Shown in pieces: positions 1 through 8,000 of a DNA stretch of 56,205 nucleotides (the stretch's first letter is position 1; each line of letters starts with the position of its first letter). The translations under genes were made by a program, and so were the position numbers. The notes under the pieces were generated by a model. That model was given only the letters and a program-made list of their open reading frames with translations. It ran no database searches and was not told the DNA's origin. Source of the DNA: Bacteroidaceae bacterium (GTDB lineage: Bacteria > Bacteroidota > Bacteroidia > Bacteroidales > Bacteroidaceae); NCBI GenBank assembly GCA_017535725.1, contig JAFXTO010000027.1, positions 1 through 56,205 of the forward strand. The letters are read 5' to 3'.

Positions 1-42
1 GACCAGCATCTCGTAGTCGAATGATGAATGTTTCTTTGCCAT
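1..42 (-). CDS. 5' end of an unidentified gene (partial)
   Basis: Fourteen codons (MAKKHSSFDYEMLV) run off the left edge on the minus strand, starting at an ATG at 42-40. The start is supported by a TAnnTTTG promoter box only four bases upstream. Too little of the protein is present to name it. Confidence 0.5.
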   Translation of the reverse strand, partial: MAKKHSSFDYEMLV

Positions 43-46
43 GGTG

Positions 47-54
47 CAAAGGTA
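47..54 (-). promoter_or_regulatory. -7 box (TACCTTTG) of the left-edge gene
   Basis: Minus strand TACCTTTG fits the Bacteroidota TAnnTTTG consensus. It sits so close to the ATG at 42 that the transcript would be leaderless or nearly so if this ATG is used. Confidence 0.55.
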
Positions 55-111
55 ACACTTTTAAACGACATTTGTTCCGTTGTGGGAAGATTTTTTGGTT
101 AGGCTATGGGG

Positions 112-249
112 CTATCCACGGAAAATCACACCTGCGCCAAAAATTCCCTTATTTTGCGACAAAGAATTCTCTGACGATACAATTTTACCACAATATTTGC
201 AAAAGAGAGAATCTTCTTCAATCTGCTTACCACAATTCCTGCAAAACAT
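112..249 (-). CDS. 45-aa double-CxxC zinc-ribbon protein
   Basis: A short ORF starts two bases after the DUF805 stop codon, so the two are almost certainly co-transcribed and translationally coupled. The protein begins MFCRNCGKQI and carries a second knuckle FCKYCGK, so Cys3/Cys6 and Cys17/Cys20 form a four-cysteine zinc ribbon of the type often found at the N-terminus of bacterial membrane proteins. After the ribbon there are only about 20 further residues and a TAG stop. It may be a free-standing ribbon serving the adjacent DUF805 protein, or the N-terminal stub of a longer protein; no continuing frame is visible downstream. The metal site is clear; the cellular role is unknown. Confidence 0.7.
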   Translation of the reverse strand: MFCRNCGKQIEEDSLFCKYCGKIVSSENSLSQNKGIFGAGVIFRG

Positions 250-251
250 AT

Positions 252-722
252 TTATAAGTCTACGTCTGTAATTACTTCGATTTTTTCTTCTTTTGTTGGA
301 CTCTCTTGAATATTTCCCTCCTTAGGAATTGTGTTAGAGTTCACAAAGTTTTGACTCGAAGGACTGGGACCGTATTCATTATCTCTATCACTCCCTTGCA
401 ACCATGCTATTAAGAGAATTAAGCCACCAACATACGGAATACAGCACCAAAGCGTATACCAACCAGAATGTCCACCATCATGAAGTCGTCTTACATTGAC
501 ACAGAAGCCTGGAATATACATAATAATCATGAAACATATGGCTATAACAGCGAAAATATCTCCACCATTTTTCCCAAGTTGAGCCCCTATAATTATAGGA
601 ACAAATATCACTAATAAATTAAATAACTGAAACCACCAGAATTCAGCTCGTGTTGCTCGACCAGAAATAGTCGCAAACTTTTTTGTAATGCAAGTTTTAA
701 TTGCTTCTGTAAATGAAACCAT
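252..722 (-). CDS. DUF805 family inner-membrane protein
   Basis: 156 residues. An aromatic/Arg-rich start (GRATRAEFWW, about 20-29) precedes hydrophobic segments near 33-47 and 57-73, the hallmark RRLHDGGHSGW (about 78-88), another membrane segment (90-107) and the closing GSDRDNEYGPSP. These are the conserved landmarks of DUF805 (YhaH-like) proteins, four-helix membrane proteins of unknown function. The last 35 residues are a polar, Glu/Lys-rich tail that is longer than in minimal members. A 45-aa zinc-ribbon gene follows after two bases. A TACATTTG box at 861-854 could be its promoter, leaving a leader of roughly 125 bases. Family assignment is firm; function is not known. Confidence 0.9.
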   Translation of the reverse strand: MVSFTEAIKTCITKKFATISGRATRAEFWWFQLFNLLVIFVPIIIGAQLGKNGGDIFAVIAICFMIIMYIPGFCVNVRRLHDGGHSGWYTLWCCIPYVGGLILLIAWLQGSDRDNEYGPSPSSQNFVNSNTIPKEGNIQESPTKEEKIEVITDVDL

Positions 723-1474
723 ATTCTTAAATGTTAAAATTAGTATGATTATAGAGTTCTTTATCTGAATTTTGTATTATTTTGTAACGACTAAACTACA
801 AATGCCTGAAATTATGAGAGTTGAGCAGAAAAACCTTAAAATCGTTGTTATTACAAATGTAACGACAAAAGGCACGTGTATATTGTCTGTCAAACAGTGA
901 TGCGCTCTCAAGTTACTGATAATTAACGTGCTGGTAAAAACGCAATAATTGGTACAATTAAATGCAAAATCCAGAAAGCGAATGTCATAGTTGTTAGGAA
1001 TAAGGCTATATAGTTCTATCTCATGGCTATCTGAGCCTTGTGCCTCCTGACCTCTCCAGCGTAGGCGGTTGTTGTTAGTATAGGTTAACCCCTATATACA
1101 AAAGAAGCGTGAGAGTCAGTACTGCTGCCTGTCTCACGTTCAGAAGCTCTGGCATCGCTTAGTAGTCGAGACAAGCAACGCCGAAGCCCACGCCGATATG
1201 CAAACGGCACCATGTCATTGATGACAAGTGCTTGGTATTACATACCCATGGACGTCATTGTTGCTTCGTTTTTGACTACTGTTTGTGGAACTGCCAGATT
1301 CCTGAACGTCAAGAACAAAGCGTCAAGTAACGCCTTTCTATATATAGCGACTCACATACCCACCCTTTCGGCGTGAGCGTCTTGGCATTACGGCGTTCTT
1401 CGAGGAATCGAAGCGACCAAAGGTCGAGCAGCAGAGCACGTCTGCGGGGCCAGAAGAGGCACAAGACTTCAAGA
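723..1474. other. Gene-poor stretch, no supportable gene
   Basis: About 750 bases without a convincing gene. One minus-strand frame stays open for 104 codons (1091-777) and a plus-strand frame for 55 codons from 1212, but neither resembles a family I know, and the first has no start codon after the stop that precedes it. A minus-strand -7 box at 1490-1483 in repeat copy A points into this stretch, so a transcript may exist. It could be a decayed gene or a non-coding RNA. Confidence 0.4.
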
Positions 1475-1681
1475 GTCGAGTGCAAAGATAGGGGATAATG
1501 GGATTCGCTCCAAAGAAATCTGAGCATTTTTTTCGAATGCCCCTTTAATTTGGAGCTAATTAAGGGAGAAAAGGGAGGGAAATGGGAAATATGGGTGTAG
1601 TATGTAGTCTGTTTTGAACAAAAAAATACGCCCCGCCACAGATTCGTGACGGGTGCGTTTTTTCTGTTAGAAATTGAAAAA
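1475..1681. repeat. Dispersed repeat, copy A (about 207 bp, with promoter box and terminator hairpin)
   Basis: Nearly identical to copy B at 2097-2304 over its whole length; shorter relatives lie at 3034-3116 and 31643-31745. It contains a minus-strand TATCTTTG box (1490-1483) at its left end and at its right end a hairpin at 1629-1657 (CGCCCCGCCAC paired with GTGACGGGTGCG, one bulge). Read on the minus strand the hairpin has a G-U in place of a mismatch and is followed by TATTTTTTT, the form of an intrinsic terminator. The plus strand also has a T-rich tail. Here it would end the transcript of the 80-aa gene at 1807-2049. Confidence 0.85.
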
Positions 1682-1806
1682 GTAGAGGGAGGGGGAGACT
1701 GTGCTCCTTGTTTATCAAGCAGAAATCTATGATTTCTTATACTTAGACTTTTGAGCCCAGTCCTCTAATATAATGTTGGGAATAAAGTAAGTATTGTGCC
1801 ATTGTC

Positions 1807-2049
1807 TCACCAACTTTCTACCGTGCGTCCATGATATTCATGATTTCGTAGTGCTTCTGCATCCACATCAGACCAGTCACCCTTGAAGCATGTGCGTAGA
1901 TTAGGACGTCGACGCCTTGTATCTGCTGTAGTGCGCATGGAGTCAGACAACTTGGCAATCAGTTCAAGCTTGTCACTGTTACTTAGTGAAGCAAGTATAA
2001 TCATATAAAGGTCTGATACACCTTTCTTGTTTATAGTTTCTACCATCAT
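1807..2049 (-). CDS. 80-aa solitary antitoxin-like protein
   Basis: The N-terminal half contains the helix LSNSDKLELIAKLSDSM, which matches in pattern the helix DDSQKLELAAMLIESI of the antitoxin-like gene at 2464-2739. The rest is basic (TRRRRPNLR) followed by an acidic, aromatic tail (DWSDVDAEALRNHEYHG). This is how small antitoxins with a degron-like or toxin-wrapping C-terminus look, but no toxin gene follows: only 25 codons are open in the overlapping frame after its stop, ending at about 1729. It has its own -7 box at 2111-2104 and is bracketed by the direct repeats A and B. A 48-bp piece of its 3' half recurs at 3211-3258. Antitoxin function is inferred from resemblance only. Confidence 0.55.
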   Translation of the reverse strand: MMVETINKKGVSDLYMIILASLSNSDKLELIAKLSDSMRTTADTRRRRPNLRTCFKGDWSDVDAEALRNHEYHGRTVESW

Positions 2050-2096
2050 CCTTCTTTTCTTTTATGGTAGACCGCATTTTCGCGGCCCTACGTGTT

Positions 2097-2304
2097 TCGA
2101 GTGCAAAGATAAGTGGAAATGAAATTCACTCCAAAGAAATTAGATCCTTTTTTCGAATGCCCCTTTAATTTGGAGCTAATTAAGGGAGAAAAGGGAGGGA
2201 AATGGGAAATATGGGTGTAGTATGTAGTCTGTTTTGAACAAAAAAATACGCCCCGCCATAGATTCGTGACGGGTGCGCTCTTTTTCTGTTAAAATTGAAA
2301 AGAT
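2097..2304. repeat. Dispersed repeat, copy B
   Basis: Direct repeat of copy A with a few substitutions, in the same orientation, so A and B bracket the 80-aa gene as a cassette of about 620 bp. The minus-strand promoter box at 2111-2104 in this copy drives that gene. The hairpin near 2249-2278 is conserved, with CTCTTTTTCTG following on the plus strand. Confidence 0.85.
2104..2111 (-). promoter_or_regulatory. -7 box (TATCTTTG) of the 80-aa gene
   Basis: Minus-strand TATCTTTG followed by GCAC, 55 bases upstream of the ATG at 2049. It fits the TAnnTTTG consensus and lies inside repeat copy B. Confidence 0.6.
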
Positions 2305-2436
2305 TGATAACAGGAAGCGCTTTCAACTACTTAGGGTTCGGTAATTATATGGTCCATTAAATGGTAATTACTCATAAATTCTTGTGTCTTCGACAAATCT
2401 TACGTGAAAAAAGAAAAGAATGTCGGATATTTGTCG

Positions 2437-2444
2437 TACCTTTG
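2437..2444 (+). promoter_or_regulatory. -7 box (TACCTTTG) of the toxin-antitoxin pair
   Basis: TACCTTTG 19 bases before the ATG at 2464. It lies inside a longer reading frame that could begin with GTG at 2404, which argues that 2464 is the true start. Confidence 0.7.
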
Positions 2445-2463
2445 TACGCAAAATCTTAAAACA

Positions 2464-2739
2464 ATGGGAATAATGGAAGCGACAACCGCAAGAAGACGAA
2501 ACAGTGCACACCCCATGAGCTACTACCAGAACATGGTGAAGGACATGGACGACAGCCAGAAGCTGGAACTCGCCGCGATGCTCATCGAGAGCATCAAGCC
2601 CATAAGGACTTCGCCACTGGTCGATATTCCAATGGATGAGGAGTTTGCCGACATGGACAAGGAACTATATACGCCCGAAGAGGCCTACGAAATGACGATG
2701 AAGGACATCAAGGCTATCTACGACGATGCAGCAGTATAA
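2464..2739 (+). CDS. Antitoxin of a type II toxin-antitoxin pair (putative)
   Basis: 91 residues from the ATG at 2464; a GTG 60 bases upstream is in frame but precedes the promoter box. The middle contains a predicted helix VKDMDDSQKLELAAMLIESI, followed by an acidic C-terminal half (DEEFADMDKELYTPEEAYE...). A short N-terminal basic segment (ARRRNS) could touch DNA. The stop codon overlaps the start of the next gene by 14 bases, the usual antitoxin-first, overlapping arrangement. The partner downstream has RelE/ParE features, which is the main reason for calling this an antitoxin. No named antitoxin family is recognised with certainty. Confidence 0.7.
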   Translation: MGIMEATTARRRNSAHPMSYYQNMVKDMDDSQKLELAAMLIESIKPIRTSPLVDIPMDEEFADMDKELYTPEEAYEMTMKDIKAIYDDAAV

Positions 2740-3025
2740 GTACCTGTACGCCAAGCGCACCGTCGCCAAGATAAGGTCGTTCTACAAGAATGTGGCCAAG
2801 AAGTACCGTCACACCTACTCTTATGAGGATATGGAGCGCAACGTTCGCGATGCCTTCTTTGCCATCTACGCTATAGAACGTACGTTGCCGCGTTGGCAGC
2901 CTACTATCAGCCGATGGGCGGGCTACTACATGGCGAACACTGACAAGTGGTATTACGCTTACACTATCGATGGTGACACAATAAAGGTGGTTGATGCATG
3001 CCACGCTCAAAATATGCATGAGTAA
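2726..3025 (+). CDS. RelE/ParE-superfamily toxin (putative)
   Basis: 99 residues, very basic in the first third (YAKRTVAKIRSFYKNVAKKYRHTYS). The second half has the RelE/ParE strand pattern: aromatic WYYAYTIDGDTIKVVDACHAQNMHE, where the last strand carries the conserved residues typical of plasmid-stabilisation toxins. Such toxins either cleave mRNA at the ribosome or poison gyrase; which one cannot be told from sequence alone. It overlaps the antitoxin-like gene by 14 bases, and repeat copy C with its terminator hairpin begins nine bases after the stop. Length is normal for the family and nothing looks broken. Confidence 0.75.
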   Translation: MQQYKYLYAKRTVAKIRSFYKNVAKKYRHTYSYEDMERNVRDAFFAIYAIERTLPRWQPTISRWAGYYMANTDKWYYAYTIDGDTIKVVDACHAQNMHE

Positions 3026-3033
3026 TACATCAC

Positions 3034-3116
3034 GTATGTAGTCTGTTTTGAACAAAAAAATACGCCCCGCCACTGATTCGTGACGGGTGCGCTCTTTTTC
3101 TGTTAAAAATTGAAAA
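3034..3116. repeat. Dispersed repeat, copy C (terminator part only)
   Basis: Shares only the right-hand 80 bases of copies A and B: GTATGTAGTCTG, the A-run, the CGCCCCGCCAC / GTGACGGGTGCG hairpin and the T-rich tail. It lies directly downstream of the toxin and probably terminates the toxin-antitoxin transcript. Confidence 0.8.
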
Positions 3117-3210
3117 GTGGGCGAAGAAGCCAGATGAAATGATGATAAAATAGGCCAAGCGTACCTGACTTCCGAAAAAAATGCGTAAATACGCAAAATG
3201 TTCGGATTTT

Positions 3211-3258
3211 CATGGTATTCATGATTTCGTAGTGCTTCTGCATCCACATCAGACCAGT
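3211..3258 (-). pseudogene. 48-bp fragment of the 80-aa antitoxin-like gene
   Basis: Matches 1830-1877 at 47 of 48 positions, coding for WSDVDAEALRNHEYH in the same strand. The match stops abruptly on both sides; to the right it abuts the broken 3' end of the secreted-protein pseudogene. It marks a former copy of the lone gene lost by deletion or recombination. Confidence 0.8.
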
Positions 3259-3811
3259 ATGTAGTTTATCTGACGACTGCGTTTCCGTATAGTTATCACG
3301 GAAATAGCGAACGAGGTAAAAACCCGGTTCGGGGATATTGAGCTTATAGACTCTTTCTTCCCTGCCTCCGCCCGTATAAGCCTTGGGTAGTCCTTGGCCA
3401 CCACGTTGCCATTGAGATCCAGGACATCTACACCAGCGATGTCCAGACGGTGGCTCCCGCTGGTGTATTCAGCGAAGCCTTGGCAGCATTGGCATCAGGA
3501 GTGAGATCCACGAGATTTACATCATTCAATGTCATTGCCGACGATGACACCTCCGTGCCGTTGCCCAAACGGATGCTGAACAAGTCGTCGCTGGGTTGTA
3601 AGCCCATCGCCGCACAACCGCCGAAAGTCAGTTTTCCATCGGCATGAATGAACGTTGCCGAGAGCAGGTCGTTGGCCAGCGTGTATGTATCCTCAGAGAC
3701 AGAGGAGGTGGCCGTTCCCGCCTGTTGGGCTTGCGGGAAAATCACTTTTTGGGCGTATGATTGCGCCATGAGCAGCAATGTCACACAAGTCAATATGAGC
3801 TTTCTCATCAT
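3259..3811 (-). pseudogene. Frameshifted, 3'-truncated secreted protein
   Basis: The reading frame starts at 3811 with a signal peptide (MMRKLILTCVTLLLMAQSYA) and runs 127 codons to a stop near 3428. The homologous-looking protein continues in a second frame (SGSHRLDIAGVDVLDLNGNV, about 3437-3380) and then a third (GREERVYKLNIPEPGFYLVR, about 3365-3300), so at least two indels are needed. It then runs into the 48-bp antitoxin-gene fragment, so the 3' end is lost. The SGSHR..IAGVDVLD pattern is one I associate with beta-sandwich modules in Bacteroidota secreted glycan-active proteins, but I cannot name the family. Sequencing error is an alternative explanation for the shifts, not for the abrupt 3' junction. 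Confidence 0.7.
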
Positions 3812-3871
3812 ATTATCGTTTAATTTGGGATGGAAGAGGCGGGTGTGGAACGGGAAGGGAAGGGTAGAAAA

Positions 3872-4756
3872 TCAGAGCTGGCTCTCGCTGATGCTGAAGG
3901 TGTCGCCACGGCTCATGTCGCCGGTCTGGAGTCCAAGCTTCAGCCATTTCATACGCTGGGCGCTGGTGCCATGAGTGAAGCTTTCGGGTTGTGAGTAGCC
4001 GCGGGCTTTCTCCTGGAGGTAGTTGTCGCCGATGACCTGTGCGCACTGGATTGCTTCCTGCAGGTCGCCGTCCTGGAGTGAACCGAAGGTCTTGCCCTCG
4101 TGGTATCCCCAGACACCGGCATAGAAGTCGGCCTGCAATTCGATACGCACGCTGACTTTGTTGGCGGAGGTCTCGTTCATCTTCGCCATCTGGGAGTGGG
4201 CGCTGTTGAGGGTGCCAAGGAGGTGCTGTACGTGGTGTCCTACCTCATGGGCGATGACGTAGGCGTAGGCGAAGTCGCCGTCTGCGCCGAGGGTCTTTTT
4301 CATGTCGGAGAAGAAACTGAGGTCGATGTAAAGTGCCTGGTCAGCAGAGCAATAGAAGGGGCCCACCTGAGCATTGCCCTGACCACAGCCGGTCTGCACA
4401 CTACCCGTGTAAAGCACCATACGGGGCGGGATATAGGTCTTGCCGAGTTGCGTCTTGAAGACCTCGCTCCATACGTCCTCCGTACTGGCCAACACCTGAC
4501 TAGCGAAGAGCGCCAGCGCCTGTTCTTCCTCTGTAAACTCGCGTTCCTGAGTCTCGCTGGTGCTTACGTTCTGATTGGTGATGGCTTCGAGGCCGCCAGC
4601 CTGCTGGAAAGCCTGGAACACATCTCCTCCGGAGAGCCATGCCATGAGACATGCGATGATAACACCTGCGAGGCCGCCGATACCGGCCTTCGTTCCGCCG
4701 CTAAGTCCACGGCGGTCATCGACGTTTGAACTTTGTCTTCTGCCTGTTAAATCCAT
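3872..4756 (-). CDS. ypfJ: Neutral zinc metallopeptidase (YpfJ family)
   Basis: 294 residues with the family layout: a charged cytosolic start with the DDRRG motif (13-17), one membrane segment (about 24-43), a Gln/Ser/Thr-rich stalk, then the peptidase domain. The zinc site HEVGH is at 170-174 after DFAYAYVIA, followed by QHLLG. Also present are the conserved CGQGNAQVGPFYCSADQ (about 123-140), a Cys pair typical of these enzymes, and the C-terminal THGTSAQRMKWLKLGL. Length equals the usual 280-300. It is anchored in the inner membrane with the catalytic domain probably periplasmic. Physiological substrates are unknown. The pseudogene lies 60 bases downstream on the same strand. Confidence 0.93.
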   Translation of the reverse strand: MDLTGRRQSSNVDDRRGLSGGTKAGIGGLAGVIIACLMAWLSGGDVFQAFQQAGGLEAITNQNVSTSETQEREFTEEEQALALFASQVLASTEDVWSEVFKTQLGKTYIPPRMVLYTGSVQTGCGQGNAQVGPFYCSADQALYIDLSFFSDMKKTLGADGDFAYAYVIAHEVGHHVQHLLGTLNSAHSQMAKMNETSANKVSVRIELQADFYAGVWGYHEGKTFGSLQDGDLQEAIQCAQVIGDNYLQEKARGYSQPESFTHGTSAQRMKWLKLGLQTGDMSRGDTFSISESQL

Positions 4757-4762
4757 AAGGGT

Positions 4763-4862
4763 GAGTTTTTAAGTTTATAAGTTGTTTAGTTTATGAGTAT
4801 ATAAGTTTTTGAGTTTATGAGTTGTTAAAGTTTATGAGTTTATAAGTTGCTAAGTTTATGAG
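4763..4862. repeat. Imperfect AT-rich tandem repeat (AGTTTATGAGTTTATAAGTTG type)
   Basis: About five loose copies of a 20-base unit upstream of the metallopeptidase start. Together with the terminator at 4961-4997 it fills the gap of 313 bases between the two genes; nothing else is visible there. The leader or promoter of the metallopeptidase should lie in or just right of it (CAAAAGTA at 4882-4889 reads TACTTTTG on the minus strand). Confidence 0.7.
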
Positions 4863-4960
4863 ATTTCTCTGCTATCTGCGTGCAAAAGTACACTTTTTGA
4901 CTGAAAGTGCAAAGAAAATCGGCCATTAAGTAGGTATTCATAGCAAAAAGGGCATAAAAA

Positions 4961-4997
4961 CCCCCTACCTCGGGGCGGGAGAGAATGAGGTAGGGGG
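4961..4997 (-). terminator. Intrinsic terminator of the 1079-aa secreted protein gene
   Basis: Perfect 11-bp stem CCCCCTACCTC / GAGGTAGGGGG with a 15-base loop. On the minus strand it is followed by TTTTTAT. It lies 73 bases after the stop codon at 5070. Confidence 0.9.
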
Positions 4998-5069
4998 AGA
5001 GGCGCCTGAAGATGGAAGGGAGGTGGAGATAGAAAGGCGCCTCAGAGAATGGCGGGATTACCGCTGATA

Positions 5070-8000
5070 TTATTTCACAATCATCTTGCTGGCCTTGCCG
5101 TCGCGGACGATGATATAGAGGCCACGAGAAGTAGTGCTTACGCGACGACCGTCGATGGTATAGATGCCGTCCACAGCTGTGCTCTGTGCGGGTTTGAGGC
5201 TGTTGACACCAGTGAGCGGGCCTTCCCAGCCGTCGTTGTTACCCTTGGCAGTGAGTGTCAGGCTCCAGTCGACGACGGAGAACCAAGTACCCTCGAAGGG
5301 CTGGCCAGTGAGGAGGCTGTTGGTGGTCTGACCGATGGTCATGCGGTGATCCTTGACCTCAATGCCCTCGATGGTGACCCAACGCCAGCCGCGACCAGTA
5401 TTCGCATTGCAGGTAGCAATGGTGGTCTCTGTTTCGTCGGCTTCGTTCTTCTCATACTTCTTCCAGGCTTCTTCCCAAATGCTGCCGTATGCATCGGTTG
5501 CATTGACGGTAGTGTCCTTATCCTCGCTGATTTGGTAGGTATAGGTCTCCAAGTGGATTTCCTTCCAGATGGTGTCAGCCTTGGCCTCGCCGGTAGCAGC
5601 GAAGAGGAAGGCACCCTTTCCAGAAGTACGAGCAGCTGCGCGAGCGGTGTAAGTACCATTGGGCAGACCTTCGATGACCTGCTCGCTGTAGATGTTCAGC
5701 TCACCGGGAGTGGGATTGTAGCTGTCGAAGTACTTGTGGTCAGCGTCGCCGGTATAGTACTGGCCAGCGTTGAGGGGACCGTTGCCAGTGCCCTTTTCGA
5801 CATTCCATCCATCGATAGCTGCGAAGTCAGGATTGAGAATCCAACCCGTGTAGTCGGTGTTGTTCGGGTTGCGATCGAAGGTGTTCTGGGCTGTAGCCTT
5901 AATCATCAGCTTGTCCAGGTCGGCCACCATATCTTCAACGGTTGGGATAGAGAGCATCACGTTCTCTCCGGGCATCAGGCGAGCCTTCTGAGCTGCAATG
6001 GCATTCTCGACGACATTACGCGGACCAGAGCGGAATTCGCTGGCAGTCTCGGCGGCTTGGATAGCAGCCTGGCCGTAGGTGTTCACGTAAGCCTTCATGA
6101 CATTCAGGATGCTGTCCACCTGCTGGTAGGTAGCGGTGCTGGAAGCAATCCAGGCGAGAGTGGCCTCGTTGGCGTACTTCACAACTTCAAGAGCCACGCC
6201 GTAGCTTTCGGGTTCGTTCTCGAGGGTTGCAGCCACCGTCGGCAGGGTCTTGCCCTCTTCCATAATCTCATTGTACTTGCCTTCGGACTTCTGTGCGAAA
6301 GCGATACCATTGTTCAGCACGTTTAAGTCCTTCGTCTGGTTGTAGGCAGCGATGGAGTCGTTCGCAGCCTTCTTGTCGGCAGCGAAGTGCATGGCATCGA
6401 CCAGATCCTGAGCCGTCTTCACGCGGATACCCAGAGCAGCGTCAACCTGTTCCTGAGTAGCGGCACCATGATAGCGAAGCGTCACATTGGTGAACCAGAA
6501 GCTACCACGACGCTGAGCATCGCTGACATCTTCGATTTCGGGATCTCCGTGGGTAGAGCGTGCACCGATGGTCAGCTTGCCATCGACAACGATGACGGTC
6601 TGCTCGGTGGTTACGGTCTCCCAAGGATCCTCGCCGGCGAAGGGATATTCACCCTGATAGCCGTTGCCGTCGCTAATCCAATCATAGCAAACACCTGCCT
6701 CGGTCATATAGCCTTCGGTCTGACCCAGAGAGGAGGTAGCGTAGATGTGCTGGTCGCTGAGGGCGTTGGCGTTGGCAATCAGGTCCATACTGACGCTGTA
6801 AATACCATTGGGCAGGTTGGTCAGGTCGGCGTGTGCATCGAGATAACCTGTGAAATTGGTAGCCCAGAGCTGGTAACAGGTGCGGCTCACCTTGCAGTAA
6901 CCGCCAGTAGTGCCACCAGCAGTGGAACCATTGACCCAAGCGCCATCAACGTGGATGTCATCAGCGGTCAATGCAGCATCGGCGATGACGGACATCTCAT
7001 TGCTACCGGGTTCGCGGCTTTCCTGGCAGAACCAAGGACTAGGAACGAGGAAGCTGTAGTTGGCGGGATTCTCCATGTCAGCGGGCTGGCTGAAGTAGTA
7101 CTTGTTCATGGCCTCTTTCAGCTCGGCCTCAGCGGCGGTGATGGTCTCTACGGTACCTGTTTCATAGAGGAGCTTACGGATATTTTCGCAGTAAGCAGAG
7201 AACTCGGCCTTGCCAGGATAGTCGGTGACATCCAGCAGGGTGAGGGCCTTAAGGTACTGAGCCTCGACGCGGCGAGCAGTCTCGGCAGCCTCAATCATGC
7301 TGTCATACAAGCCCTTGAGCTTATTGATGGACTCCTGAAGCAGAGCGGTGTCATCACCATCATAGAGGTATTCCCTCTGCAGGCTCTCTGCTTCCTCCAC
7401 AAGTCCATAGAAGAATTCATTATCGATACCCATCAGCGAGTCGGGCAGGTTTGCCAATACCTCGTCGGTGTAGTAGTACAGGTCGGAGCGAAGCACCTCA
7501 GCGGGGTCGGCATCCTCAATCTTGTAGAGCTTAATACCATCGATAACCATCCAAGGAGTCGTATTCGAATTATTGTTGCTCACCTGAATACCAAATTCCA
7601 TAGTGAACTTATCCACAGGCGTGAATTCAAATTCGTGATAGGTCCATTCGGTAGAATTCAGAGCTTCACCTCCTTCTTCCTGGAAGACATCGCGACGGCA
7701 GGTAATCTTAGTGAGGTCAGTAGCAGAACCGGAGGTGTTCGGGTTAATGTTGATGGTCCAGTACTCCAGGCGATACACGGCGCACGGGAGTCTCACTTCC
7801 TGCTTGTAGCTGAAGGTTCCGTTCCATCCAGCACGCAGATACAGGTAGCCCGTTCCTCCGTCGAAATCTTCGGGACGCTCGGGCACGGTGATATAGCCAG
7901 CTCCATCATCAGCGATAGGAATGGCTTGTTCTTCCAAGTCGTAGGGGAAAGTGCCGAAGTACACCCACTCGCAACCATCGTTCGTGCGGGGAGTAACCCA

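Noticed and set aside
777-1091. 104-codon minus-strand open frame
   Set aside because: It has no start codon near its beginning and no recognisable motif; kept only as part of the unexplained stretch.
1212-1376. 55-codon plus-strand frame
   Set aside because: It begins with ATG but has no promoter box or family resemblance.
1620-1680. Integron attC site or cassette array
   Set aside because: The repeat is palindromic and flanks small genes, but the core sites RYYYAAC and GTTRRRY are not met (TTTGAAC, GTTAAAA) and no integrase is present.
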